38,453 bases of DNA from Opitutaceae bacterium (GTDB taxonomy: Bacteria > Verrucomicrobiota > Verrucomicrobiia > Opitutales > Opitutaceae), in the NCBI GenBank assembly GCA_005792355.1, contig SXSC01000207.1, positions 1 to 38,453 on the forward strand, given 5' to 3'. Below, piece after piece: positions 6,509 to 16,800 of the stretch. The number at the start of each line of letters is the position of its first letter. Position 1 is the stretch's first letter. Under the pieces are notes generated by a model. It was not told the origin of the DNA. It saw only the letters and a list, made by a program, of their open reading frames with translations, and did not search any database. Made by a program: the position numbers and the translations under genes.

Positions 6509-9397
6509 ATGCATTCCGCCCTCCCCTCGCGCCTTTGCGATCCCTGGCTTGCCGCCGTGCTAGTTGGGCTTCTCCTCACAATCAACTCGCTCTCCGCCCA
6601 GTCTCCGGTCTCCGGCACGATCAACGGCCGCGTCTTCGAGGGCGCGACCGGGCGTTCGCTCCAGGGCGCCACGGTCCGGGTCGTCGGCACCAACGCCATC
6701 GACACCACCGACGCCGATGGCCGCTACTCGCTTTCCGGCGTGCCGGCCGGCATGGCCGCGCTCGAGGTTGAGTACGTCGGCCTCGATCTTTTTCGCAAGT
6801 CGATCCTCGTCAGCACCGGCGCGCCCGCCACCGTCGACGCGGAAATGAAGAGCGAGGTTCTGATGATGGTCGCTTTTGAGGTCGCGGAGGCCGCCCGTGG
6901 TCAGGCACTCGCCATCAACCAGCAGAAGACCGCCCGCGGCATCGTGAATATCGTCTCCGAGGAGACGTTCGGCGCGATGAACGACGGCAACATCGGCTAC
7001 GCGCTCCAGCGACTCCCCGGACTCACGGTGAACGAGGGCGAGGACGGCAGCCCCGAGGGCGTCAACATCCGCGGACTCTCGAGTGAGTTCAATTCGTTCA
7101 CCCTCGACGGCAACCGGCTCGGCACCCGCGGCTTCAGCACCCGCGATCTCGTCGCCGACGGCATCGCCAACATCGAGGTGATCAAGGCGGCGACACCCGA
7201 CAAGGACGGCGACGCCCTCGGCGGCACGATCAACGTCGTCTCCCGCACCGCCTTCCAGCGCGACGGCCGCGAAATCCGGATCGGCGCCAGCGTCAACTAC
7301 CTCGGTCTCGCCGAGAAGTGGGGCCACAATCTCCGCGCCACCTACAGCGACCTCTACGGCATCTTCGGCGAGCACAAGAACCTCGGGGTGAGCGTGACCG
7401 TCTCGCACTACACGTCGAACCGCTACTACGAGAACAACGACACGGACTGGACGCTGCTCCGACCGGAGAACAACCCGACCTACAACCTGCCCGGGTTCCC
7501 CTTCTATTTTAACCCCAACATGACGGTGCAGTACAATCTGCGGGAGAGTGAATCGTACGCGGTCAACGCCGCGATCGATTTTCGCATCGGCAAAAATCAC
7601 ACCTTCTACTTCAAGCCGCTGCACAGCCACACCGCCGTCGATTCCTCGCGCTACCTCAGCCGGCCGTACATCGACACGCGGTTTCAGGACATCATCACCG
7701 GCCGCAAGACCTTTGAGTTTCTCGAATTCGGCCGCGGCCGCGGGATCGCCGGCACGAATGGCACCCGCGGCGAAATCCGCTACAGCGCCGAGGAAAGCGA
7801 GACTCACACCAACGTCTACGCCGCTTCCGCCGGCGGCCGGCACGAACTGGGCGCGTCGACCCTGAATTACGACGCCTTTTTTCGACACACCCATTACGTC
7901 CGCACGCTCGATTCGGATTTCATCGTGCGTAACGTCCACGCCGCCCGTGGCTACTTCACGTGGGAGTACGATTCGCGCAATCCGCTCAGCCCGCAGGTCT
8001 GGGTCGTCAATGGCATCGACCCGCGCGATCTGAGCGGTGTCACCCGCGGCGATCTCAGCATCGAGCCCGAGGAACGTTGGGAGAACGCCTACTCCGCCAA
8101 GGCCGACTGGGAGAAGAAGTTCATCGGCGCGAAGGCCGCCGGGGCGCTGAAATTTGGCGCCAAATACAGCCAGACGAAGCAGCGCTTCGAGCAGGACCGG
8201 TTCGAATACGACACCACGGCGGTGTTTCCCTATGATCAGGTCATGAAGTCGAGCAACCGCGCGATCAACGGCCGCCAGATGTTCATGGAAGTTGTGCCCG
8301 CGAAGGTGCGCGCGTTGCTCGCCAGCAACCCCTCGATTTTCCCCTACGTGCCCTACGACTCGCTGAAGGGCGCCAATGAAGAAGATTACGACGCCAAGGA
8401 ATCCACCGCGGCCGCCTATGGCATGGGTACGCTGAATTTCGGGCGGACCACCATCGTCAGCGGCGTCCGGGCCGAGCACAACACGTGGAAATCACTCCGC
8501 AAAACGGTCGACGCCCGCACCCTCAGCGTCATCACCCGGCGCCCGGGCCGCGACTACACCCAGTTCCTCCCCGGCGTGCACCTCCGCCATGTGCTCCAGC
8601 CCAACCTCATCATGCGCGAGAGTTACAATCGCAGTTACGCGCGCCCGACGATCTCGCGTCTCACGCTCGGCCGGTCCGAGGATATCAACGGCAATATCGC
8701 GGAGGGCAATCCGCTGCTCGATCCGACCACCTCGCACAACCTCGATCTTCAGCTCGAGAAATACACCGACAAGGGCGGACTCTACTCCGCCGGCTTTTTC
8801 TGGAAAAAGATGAAGGGCTTTTATTACAACAGCGATCAGCGGTTCGTGAACGTCGATCCGGTCAGTGGCGACCCCATCATTGACCCGTCGGGCACCCGGC
8901 GCTACCGCCTGTGGCAGAACGCCGTGGGCGCCACCAACTACGGCGTCGAACTCATCGTGCAGCAGAAAATGTATTTTCTGCCGCCGGGGCTGCGGGGCCT
9001 CACGGCCAATCTCAGCGCCACCTTCGGCCACAGCACGGCCGAATACGGCGCGCTGCGCCGGGGCGAAAAACTGCCCACCTTCGGCTTCTCCGACACCATG
9101 TTCAACGCCTCGCTCGACTACGCGATCGGCAAGCTGCGCACCAACGTGCGCTACTCCTATCGCTCCGACTATCTCACCGGCATCGGCGACAACCGCTACG
9201 TCGACGACACCTTCGCCGCCCGCGAACAGGTCGATGTCGAGGCGAGCTACCGGCTCACGCGCAAATTCCGGATCAACGCCAACGTGATCAACCTGACGTC
9301 GCGACCGCAGGTGTCGTATCAGTCGTTCCCCGCCTACGTGGAGGACAACAGCAACTCCGGCTGGCGCGCGACCTTCGGGGTGGACTACACGTTCTGA
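6509..9397 (+). CDS. TonB-dependent outer-membrane receptor with N-terminal carboxypeptidase-regulatory-like domain
   Basis: 962 residues. A signal peptide (LAAVLVGLLLTINSLSAQ) is followed by a CarboxypepD_reg-like beta-sandwich (GTINGRVFEGATGRSLQGAT, about residues 35-115). The plug domain comes next (IVNIVSEETFG, IGYALQRLPGLTVNEGEDG, VNIRGLSSEFN, GGTINVVSR). The rest is a beta-barrel ending in the aromatic C-terminus GWRATFGVDYTF needed for outer-membrane assembly. Such receptors import ligands such as siderophores, oligosaccharides or cobalamin using TonB energy. No SusD-like or substrate-specific partner gene is adjacent, so the ligand is unknown. A palindromic repeat and a transposase remnant lie directly downstream. 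Confidence 0.92.
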   Translation: MHSALPSRLCDPWLAAVLVGLLLTINSLSAQSPVSGTINGRVFEGATGRSLQGATVRVVGTNAIDTTDADGRYSLSGVPAGMAALEVEYVGLDLFRKSILVSTGAPATVDAEMKSEVLMMVAFEVAEAARGQALAINQQKTARGIVNIVSEETFGAMNDGNIGYALQRLPGLTVNEGEDGSPEGVNIRGLSSEFNSFTLDGNRLGTRGFSTRDLVADGIANIEVIKAATPDKDGDALGGTINVVSRTAFQRDGREIRIGASVNYLGLAEKWGHNLRATYSDLYGIFGEHKNLGVSVTVSHYTSNRYYENNDTDWTLLRPENNPTYNLPGFPFYFNPNMTVQYNLRESESYAVNAAIDFRIGKNHTFYFKPLHSHTAVDSSRYLSRPYIDTRFQDIITGRKTFEFLEFGRGRGIAGTNGTRGEIRYSAEESETHTNVYAASAGGRHELGASTLNYDAFFRHTHYVRTLDSDFIVRNVHAARGYFTWEYDSRNPLSPQVWVVNGIDPRDLSGVTRGDLSIEPEERWENAYSAKADWEKKFIGAKAAGALKFGAKYSQTKQRFEQDRFEYDTTAVFPYDQVMKSSNRAINGRQMFMEVVPAKVRALLASNPSIFPYVPYDSLKGANEEDYDAKESTAAAYGMGTLNFGRTTIVSGVRAEHNTWKSLRKTVDARTLSVITRRPGRDYTQFLPGVHLRHVLQPNLIMRESYNRSYARPTISRLTLGRSEDINGNIAEGNPLLDPTTSHNLDLQLEKYTDKGGLYSAGFFWKKMKGFYYNSDQRFVNVDPVSGDPIIDPSGTRRYRLWQNAVGATNYGVELIVQQKMYFLPPGLRGLTANLSATFGHSTAEYGALRRGEKLPTFGFSDTMFNASLDYAIGKLRTNVRYSYRSDYLTGIGDNRYVDDTFAAREQVDVEASYRLTRKFRINANVINLTSRPQVSYQSFPAYVEDNSNSGWRATFGVDYTF

Positions 9398-9437
9398 GCT
9401 GATCGGTACACCGCGTCGTCATTTCCAGCGCAGGTTC

Positions 9438-9506
9438 GGAGGGTGCCGCTTTGTCGGCGCCGTTGATTCAGCTCGAACCGACGGCTGCGACAAAGCGCAG
9501 CCCTCC
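9438..9506. repeat. Inverted repeat, 25-nt arms, downstream of the receptor gene
   Basis: Arms at 9438-9462 and 9482-9506 (GGAGGG...CGCTTTGTCG...CCG against its complement) pair over most of their length around a 19-nt loop. It starts 41 bp after the receptor stop and ends four bases before the open frame of the transposase remnant. It could act as a terminator for the receptor gene. It also resembles the dispersed palindromic elements at 34595-34676 and 37047-37121 in being a long hairpin between genes. Confidence 0.7.
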
Positions 9507-9509
9507 GAA

Positions 9510-9755
9510 GTGACGTCTGTCATATCCTCGAACTGGCGCGGTGAACCCTTGCGTGACTACCACACCATCGTCCAGCTGATCGCTAAGACAACGACGGCAA
9601 AGAGATTAACCGTCCGCTGCCGTTTGGATCGCCGCAAATATGCCACTGGAAGAAAAGTCACCGAAGAAGAGATAGCTGCAATAAACATTACTCCCATGCG
9701 TTTTCATGGTGAATGGAACTACCTCATCCATCCTGACGGGTCGCCTTCGTTGTAA
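9510..9755 (+). pseudogene. C-terminal remnant of an ISAzo13-family transposase
   Basis: The 81-residue frame reads as the end of an ISAzo13-type (Rhodopirellula-type DDE) transposase: ISSNWRGEPLRDYHTIVQLI, then TVRCRLDRRKYATGRKV, and finally FHGEWNYLIHPDG. Intact family members are roughly 400-500 residues long, so more than 80 percent is missing. The catalytic DDE residues are not in this piece. Its base composition is less GC-rich than neighbouring genes (for example 9580-9720), consistent with acquired DNA. The 5' breakpoint coincides with the inverted repeat ending at 9506. No terminal inverted repeats of an intact element are visible. Confidence 0.75.
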
Positions 9756-9849
9756 GGCTTATTTATTGACGCTTTCTTAGCCCGATGAAGTCGGCCCGAC
9801 AGGGCGAAGAATTCCTTTCCCCGCGGTGGGATGCTTCCGGGCACGTCCC

Positions 9850-10848
9850 TCACCGCGGCGGCGCAATCCGGTCCGGTGTCACCCCGGCACGCGTGGCGAT
9901 GAGGGCGCAAACTTTGGGGACATACATGCGGGTTTCCGCCGGCAGGGCATCCGCGATCGCGGTGAAGGTTGTGGCTTGTTTCGCGGCAAGCGTGCGGCCC
10001 ACCCGGCCCTCGCCGGCATTGTACGCCGCCAACGCAAGCGCCCAATTGCCAAAGCGACCGTGCAGGGTGCGCAGGTAGCGCGCCGCGGCCCGGGCGGATT
10101 TTTCCGGATCAGTGCGTTCGTCGGGCAGAAAGGTGCCGAGTCCCATCGCCTTCGCCGTCGCCGGCATGAACTGAAACAGGCCTTTGGCGCCGGCCGGCGA
10201 GCGCGCCGCCGGGTTGAGCGAACTCTCCGCCTCCGCGAGCCACGCGAGTTCGGGTGGCACGCCCTCCGCCACAAAGGCCGCCCGCAAGCGCGGCATCAAG
10301 TCAGCGGCCCGCGCCGGCACCGGGCGAGAGCGCACGCGACCCAGCCAGAGATTGTAGTGTGGCACGGGCTGAACCGCCGCCGGCCGCGGAGCGCCCGGGC
10401 GGAGCGGCGGCTGCGGCCCGGGCGGTTGTGTCGGCGCCGGTGCGAGCGCCATCTCCGCGCCTTCCAACTCGTCGAGACGTTGTTCGAGCCAGTCGGCGAG
10501 ATCCTCATAGCTGGGGACGGCCCGGAGGACGGTCAAGGTCGTCCGCACTTCGCCGGCGAGCGCCCCGAGTTCCGCGAGCGACTCGCCCTCCAGGGCCCGC
10601 TGCAGCCGCGGGGCGAAGGCATCCCACTGTTGCTTCGAAGGAAACTCCAGCTGCGCCTTCAACTCCGGCGAAGCCACTTCTTCGAACAGCTCCCGCCCCA
10701 GCCGGAACAACTCGTCCGCCTCCCCCAGCGGCGTCGGCGGCGCGTCCGCCCCACCGGCCAGCACCCCGCAACATGTAACGTAATACGTTACATGTTTCCA
10801 TAACCCGGATACGTGACACGGAGTGACGGATGGAGCGGACGGGATCAT
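9850..10848 (-). CDS. Lytic transglycosylase, SLT domain (MltD/Slt-like)
   Basis: 332 residues from ATG 10848; GTG 10764 would give 304. The C-terminal 150 residues are a clear SLT domain: WLAEAESSLNP with catalytic Glu about residue 208, then SPAGAKGLFQFMPATAKAMG, DPEKSARAAARYLRTL, NWALALAAYNAGEGRV and ETRMYVPKV. Such enzymes cleave the glycan strand of peptidoglycan, forming 1,6-anhydro-muramyl ends. The N-terminal half is helical and Pro-rich with no known domain. No convincing signal peptide is seen, which is odd for an exported enzyme. With the upstream start, the palindrome at 10770-10796 lies in the coding sequence (HVTYYVTC). With GTG 10764 it sits just before the start, like an operator. 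Confidence 0.85.
   Translation of the reverse strand: MIPSAPSVTPCHVSGLWKHVTYYVTCCGVLAGGADAPPTPLGEADELFRLGRELFEEVASPELKAQLEFPSKQQWDAFAPRLQRALEGESLAELGALAGEVRTTLTVLRAVPSYEDLADWLEQRLDELEGAEMALAPAPTQPPGPQPPLRPGAPRPAAVQPVPHYNLWLGRVRSRPVPARAADLMPRLRAAFVAEGVPPELAWLAEAESSLNPAARSPAGAKGLFQFMPATAKAMGLGTFLPDERTDPEKSARAAARYLRTLHGRFGNWALALAAYNAGEGRVGRTLAAKQATTFTAIADALPAETRMYVPKVCALIATRAGVTPDRIAPPR
10770..10796. promoter_or_regulatory. Perfect 27-nt palindrome, core AACGTAATACGTT
   Basis: Arms AACATGTAACGTA and TACGTTACATGTT flank one central A. It shares ACGTAATACGT with the palindromes at 363-385 and 34680-34833, but the outer bases differ and change together on both arms. It overlaps the 5' end of the lytic transglycosylase gene, inside the long version of the frame and just upstream of the alternative GTG start. 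Confidence 0.7.
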
Positions 10849-10899
10849 GGGCGCAGGGCGGCGAAGCGCCCATCGTTAGGCGATTGCCGCCAAAGATCT

Positions 10900-13800
10900 C
10901 TACGGCACTTCGTAAACTTCCACCAGCGCCGTGCCCGTCGTGCCACCGACGCCGGAGACCTCCACGGTGTAGCTGCCAGCCTGGAGGGTTGCGACGATGG
11001 CGGCATCCTTGGAGTCAGGCGGAAGGGCAAACGCCCCAACCCGTGCAAACGCGGCGGTCAGCGCTGCGGTGCCGCCCCAGTTGTCATTGCCGCCAATCCG
11101 GCTGGTACCCGCGAAGAGCGCAAGTTGCGGATCGACGAGGACGTCGCCGACACCGAACGCGGCGAGCGCCGGGCCGATGGCGCGGATGAGCACCTGGCGC
11201 GGGGTCGAGCCGCTGATCACGAAGCCGGCGGAAAGGCCGGGGCCGATGTGTTTCAGGACGGAGAGGTTCACCAACCGCGGCGTCGAGGCGATGAACGCGG
11301 CGGTTGGTGTCGCGTCGTAAACCTCGGCGAGGACGAGGCCGGTGCCCGTGCCGGAGATGTTTGCGGAGTTGGCGCCGCTCGCAAGGCTGGGCAGAGAGAT
11401 CGCGGCGTCGCGTGAGTCCGGTGCACTGAACGGAAACGCGCCGACGCCCGCCATCGCGCCGGCAATCGAGGCTGCGCCGCCCCAGTTGTTGTTTTCGCCA
11501 ACCTTGGTGCCGCCGGTGAAGAACTCGAGCCGGGGATCGTCGAGGGTGCCGCCGACGCCGAGCGCGGCGAGCGACGGGCCCACAGCGCGCACGAGCAGGG
11601 CCTTGCCTCCGCTGGTGCCGTCGCCACCGACCACCACGCCGACCGACATGCTGTCCGTGGCGGACGTGAGCGAGGTGAGAATCGAGAGATTAATCAAGCG
11701 GCCGGGATCGATCGTCCCGCCAAAGGTGAGGCGGGCGGGTGAGCTCGTAACTGCGACCGTGGACGACGTGATGGTGACGGTGTAGGCGCCGGCGTGCGCA
11801 GCCGTGGCGGAAGCGATGGTGTAAACCGGAGTGTTGGCGCCAGGGATCAGGACGCCGTCCTTGAACCACTGGTACACGGCGCCGGCGGCGTTTTGCGCGC
11901 TGACGCTGAAACGCACGGTCTCACCAACCACCCCGGGTCGCGAGAGTGGCTGGGCGACGATGGTGGGTGGAGCCCCCGCATCCGACAAGTCGAAGGCCAG
12001 CGTCGCACCGCCGTCGCCCACTGCGATAATGGAGGTGGCGCTGGCGGCAAGGCCGCGGACCGTGCGATCGAGCGGCACGACAGAAAGCGACCAGCTGATG
12101 CCGTCCAACGAGACCAGCAGCGTGCCCTGCACCCCGCCGGCCGCGACAAAGCCGATCGGCGTCTTCGTGATCGCGCCGATGTTTTCGGTGACGCCGGATT
12201 CGCGCTGGGTCCACGTGAGGCCATCGGTGGAGCTGAGGATCACGCCGGAGTTGCCGGTGGCGAGGAAGCCGACGTCCTCCCACCAGCGCACGGCGAAGAG
12301 GTGGGTGGTGACGCCGCTGGTTGCGACAGTCCACGTGAGGCCGTCGGCGGAATGGCGGATGGCTCCGGTGTTGCCGACGACGACGAAACGGCCGTTGCCA
12401 TAAGCGGCGCCGTTTTGCGCGCCGCCGAGCGAGGCTGCGCGCTGCGTCCACGTCGTGCCGTTGGGGGAGGAGTAGATGGCGGATCCAGAACTTCCCGCGA
12501 CGAACAGGTTCGGCCCTGCGGCGATGGAAACGAAGCCGGCGGTCGCGTTGGCGGTCCCCGTCGCCCACGTCATCGCGTCGGTTGAAGTGTAAATGGCGGA
12601 GTTGGCGCCGAGGGCGACGTAGCGGTTCTGGCCGTAGGCAATGGCGGTTAGCGCATTCATGGTGGTGTTAGCGCGCGTCCATGTGATGCCGTCGGTGGAA
12701 ATCTGGACCGGGTTCACCGTGGCGCGCGTGATCGGGTCGGTGTTGGCACCGACGGTGACGAATTTCCCGCCGGCGTAGAGCACGGCCTGCTTCGCCTCGG
12801 AGGTGCCTTGGAAGAGGCGGCGCCACGAGGTGGCGGTGGCGGCCGCGTAGCTCTCGCCGCCGCGACCGAGCAGCAGGCCTTCGCCACCGGCGCCGGAAAG
12901 GAAGAGCGTGCCGGTGAGGTTGCCACCAAGCGAGACGGGCGACCACGCGGCGCCATCGGGCGACGAGAGGAGCACGCCATTATCGCCGCCGACGAGAAAC
13001 GCGCCCTTCACGAACGCGACGGCGTTGAGCGCGGTCGTGACGCCGGAGGTCGCGCGCGACCACGTGACGCCGTCGCGCGAGGTGAGGATCACGCCGCTGG
13101 CGCCCGCGGCGACAAAGGTGCCGTCGGCAACGGCGACCGCGTTGAGGCTGGTGGTGACGCCGCTGGTCTGGATCGTCCACGTGAGCCCGTCGGGCGAGGT
13201 GATGATGCGCCCGCCGGCGCCGACGGCGACCACGAGGCCCGGGCCTTCGACGGCGGAGTTGATCGTGGTGGTGAGCCCGCTGGAGGAACGCGGCCAGGTG
13301 ACGCCGTCGGTGGAGGTGACAATCGTGCCGCCCTGGCCGAAACCGATCCAGCGGTTGGCGGCGTGCAGGGCGAAGGTGAGGTTGGCACCGTCGGTGGTGC
13401 CGGTGAGGAACACGGTCCAGTTGTAGCCGTCGGCCGAGGTCCACAGGCCGCCGATGTCCTCCTTGGTGGCGCCGTCGAGATCGGTGGTGGCGATCATGAA
13501 ACGGCCGTTGGCGTACGCGATGGAGTTGAGTTGCTGGGTGGTGGAGAAATCGACGGGCGTGAAATTGCCCGCGTCGTCGAGCGTGAGCAGCGTGCCGCCG
13601 CCCCCGACGATCCACCATTTGTCTTCGACGCGCACGGCGCCGCGCAGATCGGTGCCGACGGGGCCGGGGTTGCGCCAGCGCCAGCCGTCGAATGCGGCCA
13701 CGGCGGGATAGCCGGCGGAGACGACGCTCGCGCCCGTGGCGTCGACGCCGCGCACGACGAGCACATAGTTGCCGAGCGTGGGCGGCGTCCAACTGAGCGC

Positions 13801-16800
13801 GCCGGCGGTGCCGGCGAGTTCGCTGACCTTGGTGCCGTTGGCGTAAAGCTCGAGTTTCACGAAACCGGAGCCGGTGGCGGCCAGGATGTTTTTCCGGCCG
13901 ACGGCGACCTTGATCGAGTCGGCCTCGAGGCGGAGCGACGGTGCAGGCAGGCGCGGGCTGGCCGGAACGGAAGCGGCGGTGTAGATCAGTCCGCGGACGC
14001 CGACGACAACGATCTGGCCGGCGCCCTCGGCGAGGCCGTAGAGCACGGTGCTGGGCGTGGCGTTGATTTGGTGTTCGCTCCATGTGCGCAAATCCTCGGC
14101 AAAGGTGATGCCGCCGGCGTTGGTCGAGGAGAGCACAACGCCCGCGGCGGAGATGAGGCGCTGGCCGTTGTTGCTGTTGGTGCGGCCGGCGGTGGTGACG
14201 CGCGTCCAGGTGGTGCCCTCGGTCGAGACGAAGCACTCGAAGGCCGACACGGCGGCGACCCATTGGCCCTGGTGGCGCGTGACGGAGTTGATGGTATTGC
14301 CAGTGGTGACGGAGCGGTTAGTCCACGCGACGCCATCGGGCGATGTGAGGATGCGTCCGCTGGCCCCGGTGGCGACGAACAGGTTGTCGGCAAACGCGAC
14401 AGCGCTGAGCCCGGTGGTGACGGGTGAGGTGACCTCGGTCCACGCGGCGCCATCGATGGAGTTGTAGATGCGACCGGTCTCGCCGACGGCGACAAAGCGA
14501 CCGGCACCGAACGCGACGGCGACCATGGTGCCGGTGTTGGGGGCCGCGGTGCCAGCGGTCCACGTGACGCCGTCGTTTGAGTAGGCGGAGGTGGCACGTT
14601 GGGTGGCGCCGCCCGCGGCGAGGCCGACCGTGACAAAACGGGCGCCGTTGTGCGCGAGGCTGCGGGGGAGTTGGTTGTTGGGAATGCCGGAGCCGCGCGT
14701 CCACGTGAGGCCGTCGGCCGACGAGAAGTTGACCCCGTTGTCGCCGGCGACGACGAATTTTCCACCGGCGAAGATTGCGGCGTAGAGATTGGTGGTCACG
14801 CCGGAGGCACGCTGCGTCCACGCGGTGAGCGGATCGGAAACGGTCAGATTGAGCGTGCTGGCGGCGATGCCGCCCTTGCCGTCATGGGCGGAGACGCGCA
14901 GCGTATAGGCGCCGCCCTTGGTGAAACGGCGTGTGATGCTGTTGAGATTGGGCTGGAGCGAACCGTCGCCGAAATCCCAGCGGTAATAAACCGGATCTCC
15001 GTCGGGGTCGGTGGCGCTGGCGTTGAAGGTGACGTTGGTGCGCACGGCGAGCGCACTGGCGGGAGCGGCGGCGGCAAGGGTGGGATTGCGGTTGCCGTCG
15101 ATCGCGCCGAAACCGATCTCAATATCGAGGTATTCGTTGGGCGCGCTGCCGCCGGTGGCGAGCGGCTTGATGGTGATGCCGGCATCGGGATCGACGAAGG
15201 TCTCACCGATGCGAAACGGCGCGTCGTTGGCGCCACCGGCGGAGCCGGGAGTGGCATCGAGAAGGTAGGTGCCCTGGCCCGTGGTGAAGGCCGGCGCCGC
15301 CCGATCGGGGCCCCACAGGACGAGGGCGCCGTTGAGCAGGCGGTCGCGCTGGGTGGGGTTGAACGACGCGGGTGTAACGCGGCGGTGCTCGACCCAGTAC
15401 TCGAAACCGAGGCCCGCGGGAGCGATCTTGAGGGTCCGGACGCCGGCGGCATCCCGATGGTCGTGCCGGGCGATCCGATACGTACCGGCGGCGGTGACGG
15501 AAGTGATCGCGGTGCCGTCGAGGTAGCCGAGCTTCGCCTTCTGCGCGGCGTTGAAGTGCAGCGGCACCGTGCCACTGCCGCCGCCCATGACGTCGAACAG
15601 GTCGCCGTATTCCACATGCGAGCCGGGACCGGAGCCGGTGGTGCCCGAGGGCAGCCAGTAGTGGGAATGCGCGAGACTCTGGTTGTGACCGAGCTCGTGC
15701 ACCGAAACGCCGACGCCGACGGTGTTGTTGAGATCGACCCGCGGGCCGCCGAGCTGGGCGACTCCGCCGTAGAGGTAAACGGAGATGCGTTTGTGGACGA
15801 TGATGTAGCGGTCGAATTTGTCGGGGTCCCACGCGCCGGTGCCGCCGTTGGCGGCATCGTAAGCCTTGGCGGCGGCAGTGGCCTCGGTTTGGAGGGTGCC
15901 GCTGGTCGAGCCAGAGGACTCGTAATACGATTTCGGACGCGGCAGGCGCAGCGTGGTGGGAATGATGCTGAAGGCGAAGGTGGTCTTGCCCTGGGAATTG
16001 GCGGTGTAGAAGTCGGTGATGCCCTGCGAACTGGTCTGGATTTGCTCGTCGGTGTGCGAAGCGCCGGGGTCGTCGGAGAAATCGACCTTGAGCCAGAGGA
16101 CGCGCTTGGTGCCGTTGATCCAGTCGGGCGGGCGCGTGACGGCGGCGGTGCCGGGGGTGGCGGGTGCGGTGGGTGAACCGGACGCGAGGGTCGCGAGGTG
16201 CGGCCCCGGGGTTGACTCGGCGGCGACAAGCTGCGCCTCGAGCGGGGCGATTTCCGCCGGACTCGCAGGGAACATGAGTCGGTCGCCGACGAAAGTCGCG
16301 GTGGCTTCGGGCGCGAGGCCGTGGGCGCCTTTTTCGGTGTCGTCAAGGAGGCGAAGCGGAGCCGTGTCGAGGGCCAGGGCATCATCGATGGCAATGCCGT
16401 GGAGCGGCAAATCGTATTTCGTCTGCTGCGCTTCGCGGCGGCCGAAGACAAACGCACGATATTCGGTCTCACCGATCCGCACCACGCGCTCGAGCCTGGC
16501 CGCGTTGCCAAGATGGGAGATCGAAACCTCGAGCCGGCCGCGCTGGTCGACGCGAGCCTCGAGTTCGCGCTGCACCGCGGCTGGCAACTCCGCGCGGAGG
16601 CCGACCGGGATGGCGAAATCGAGGGCGCGGCGCGGATCCGTTTCGATCAGGTATTTCAGCGCGGCGCGGCGGGCGGTGGCGAGCGCGACACCCTGAGCGG
16701 CGAGCGCGAGTTGCGCGGCGCCGTCGGCGCGACGCCACCCTGCGAACCAGTCCTGAAACGCCTCCACCTGCCGGAGCGCCACGGCGCGTTGCGCCCGAGC

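Noticed and set aside
6560..8479. Long minus-strand open frame opposite the TonB receptor
   Set aside because: The translation has no recognisable domain and is explained by codon bias of the GC-rich receptor gene on the other strand.
12808..14427. Long plus-strand open frame opposite the giant repeat protein
   Set aside because: Gly/Arg/Asp-rich low-complexity translation mirrors the repeats of the minus-strand gene; no domain or start site.
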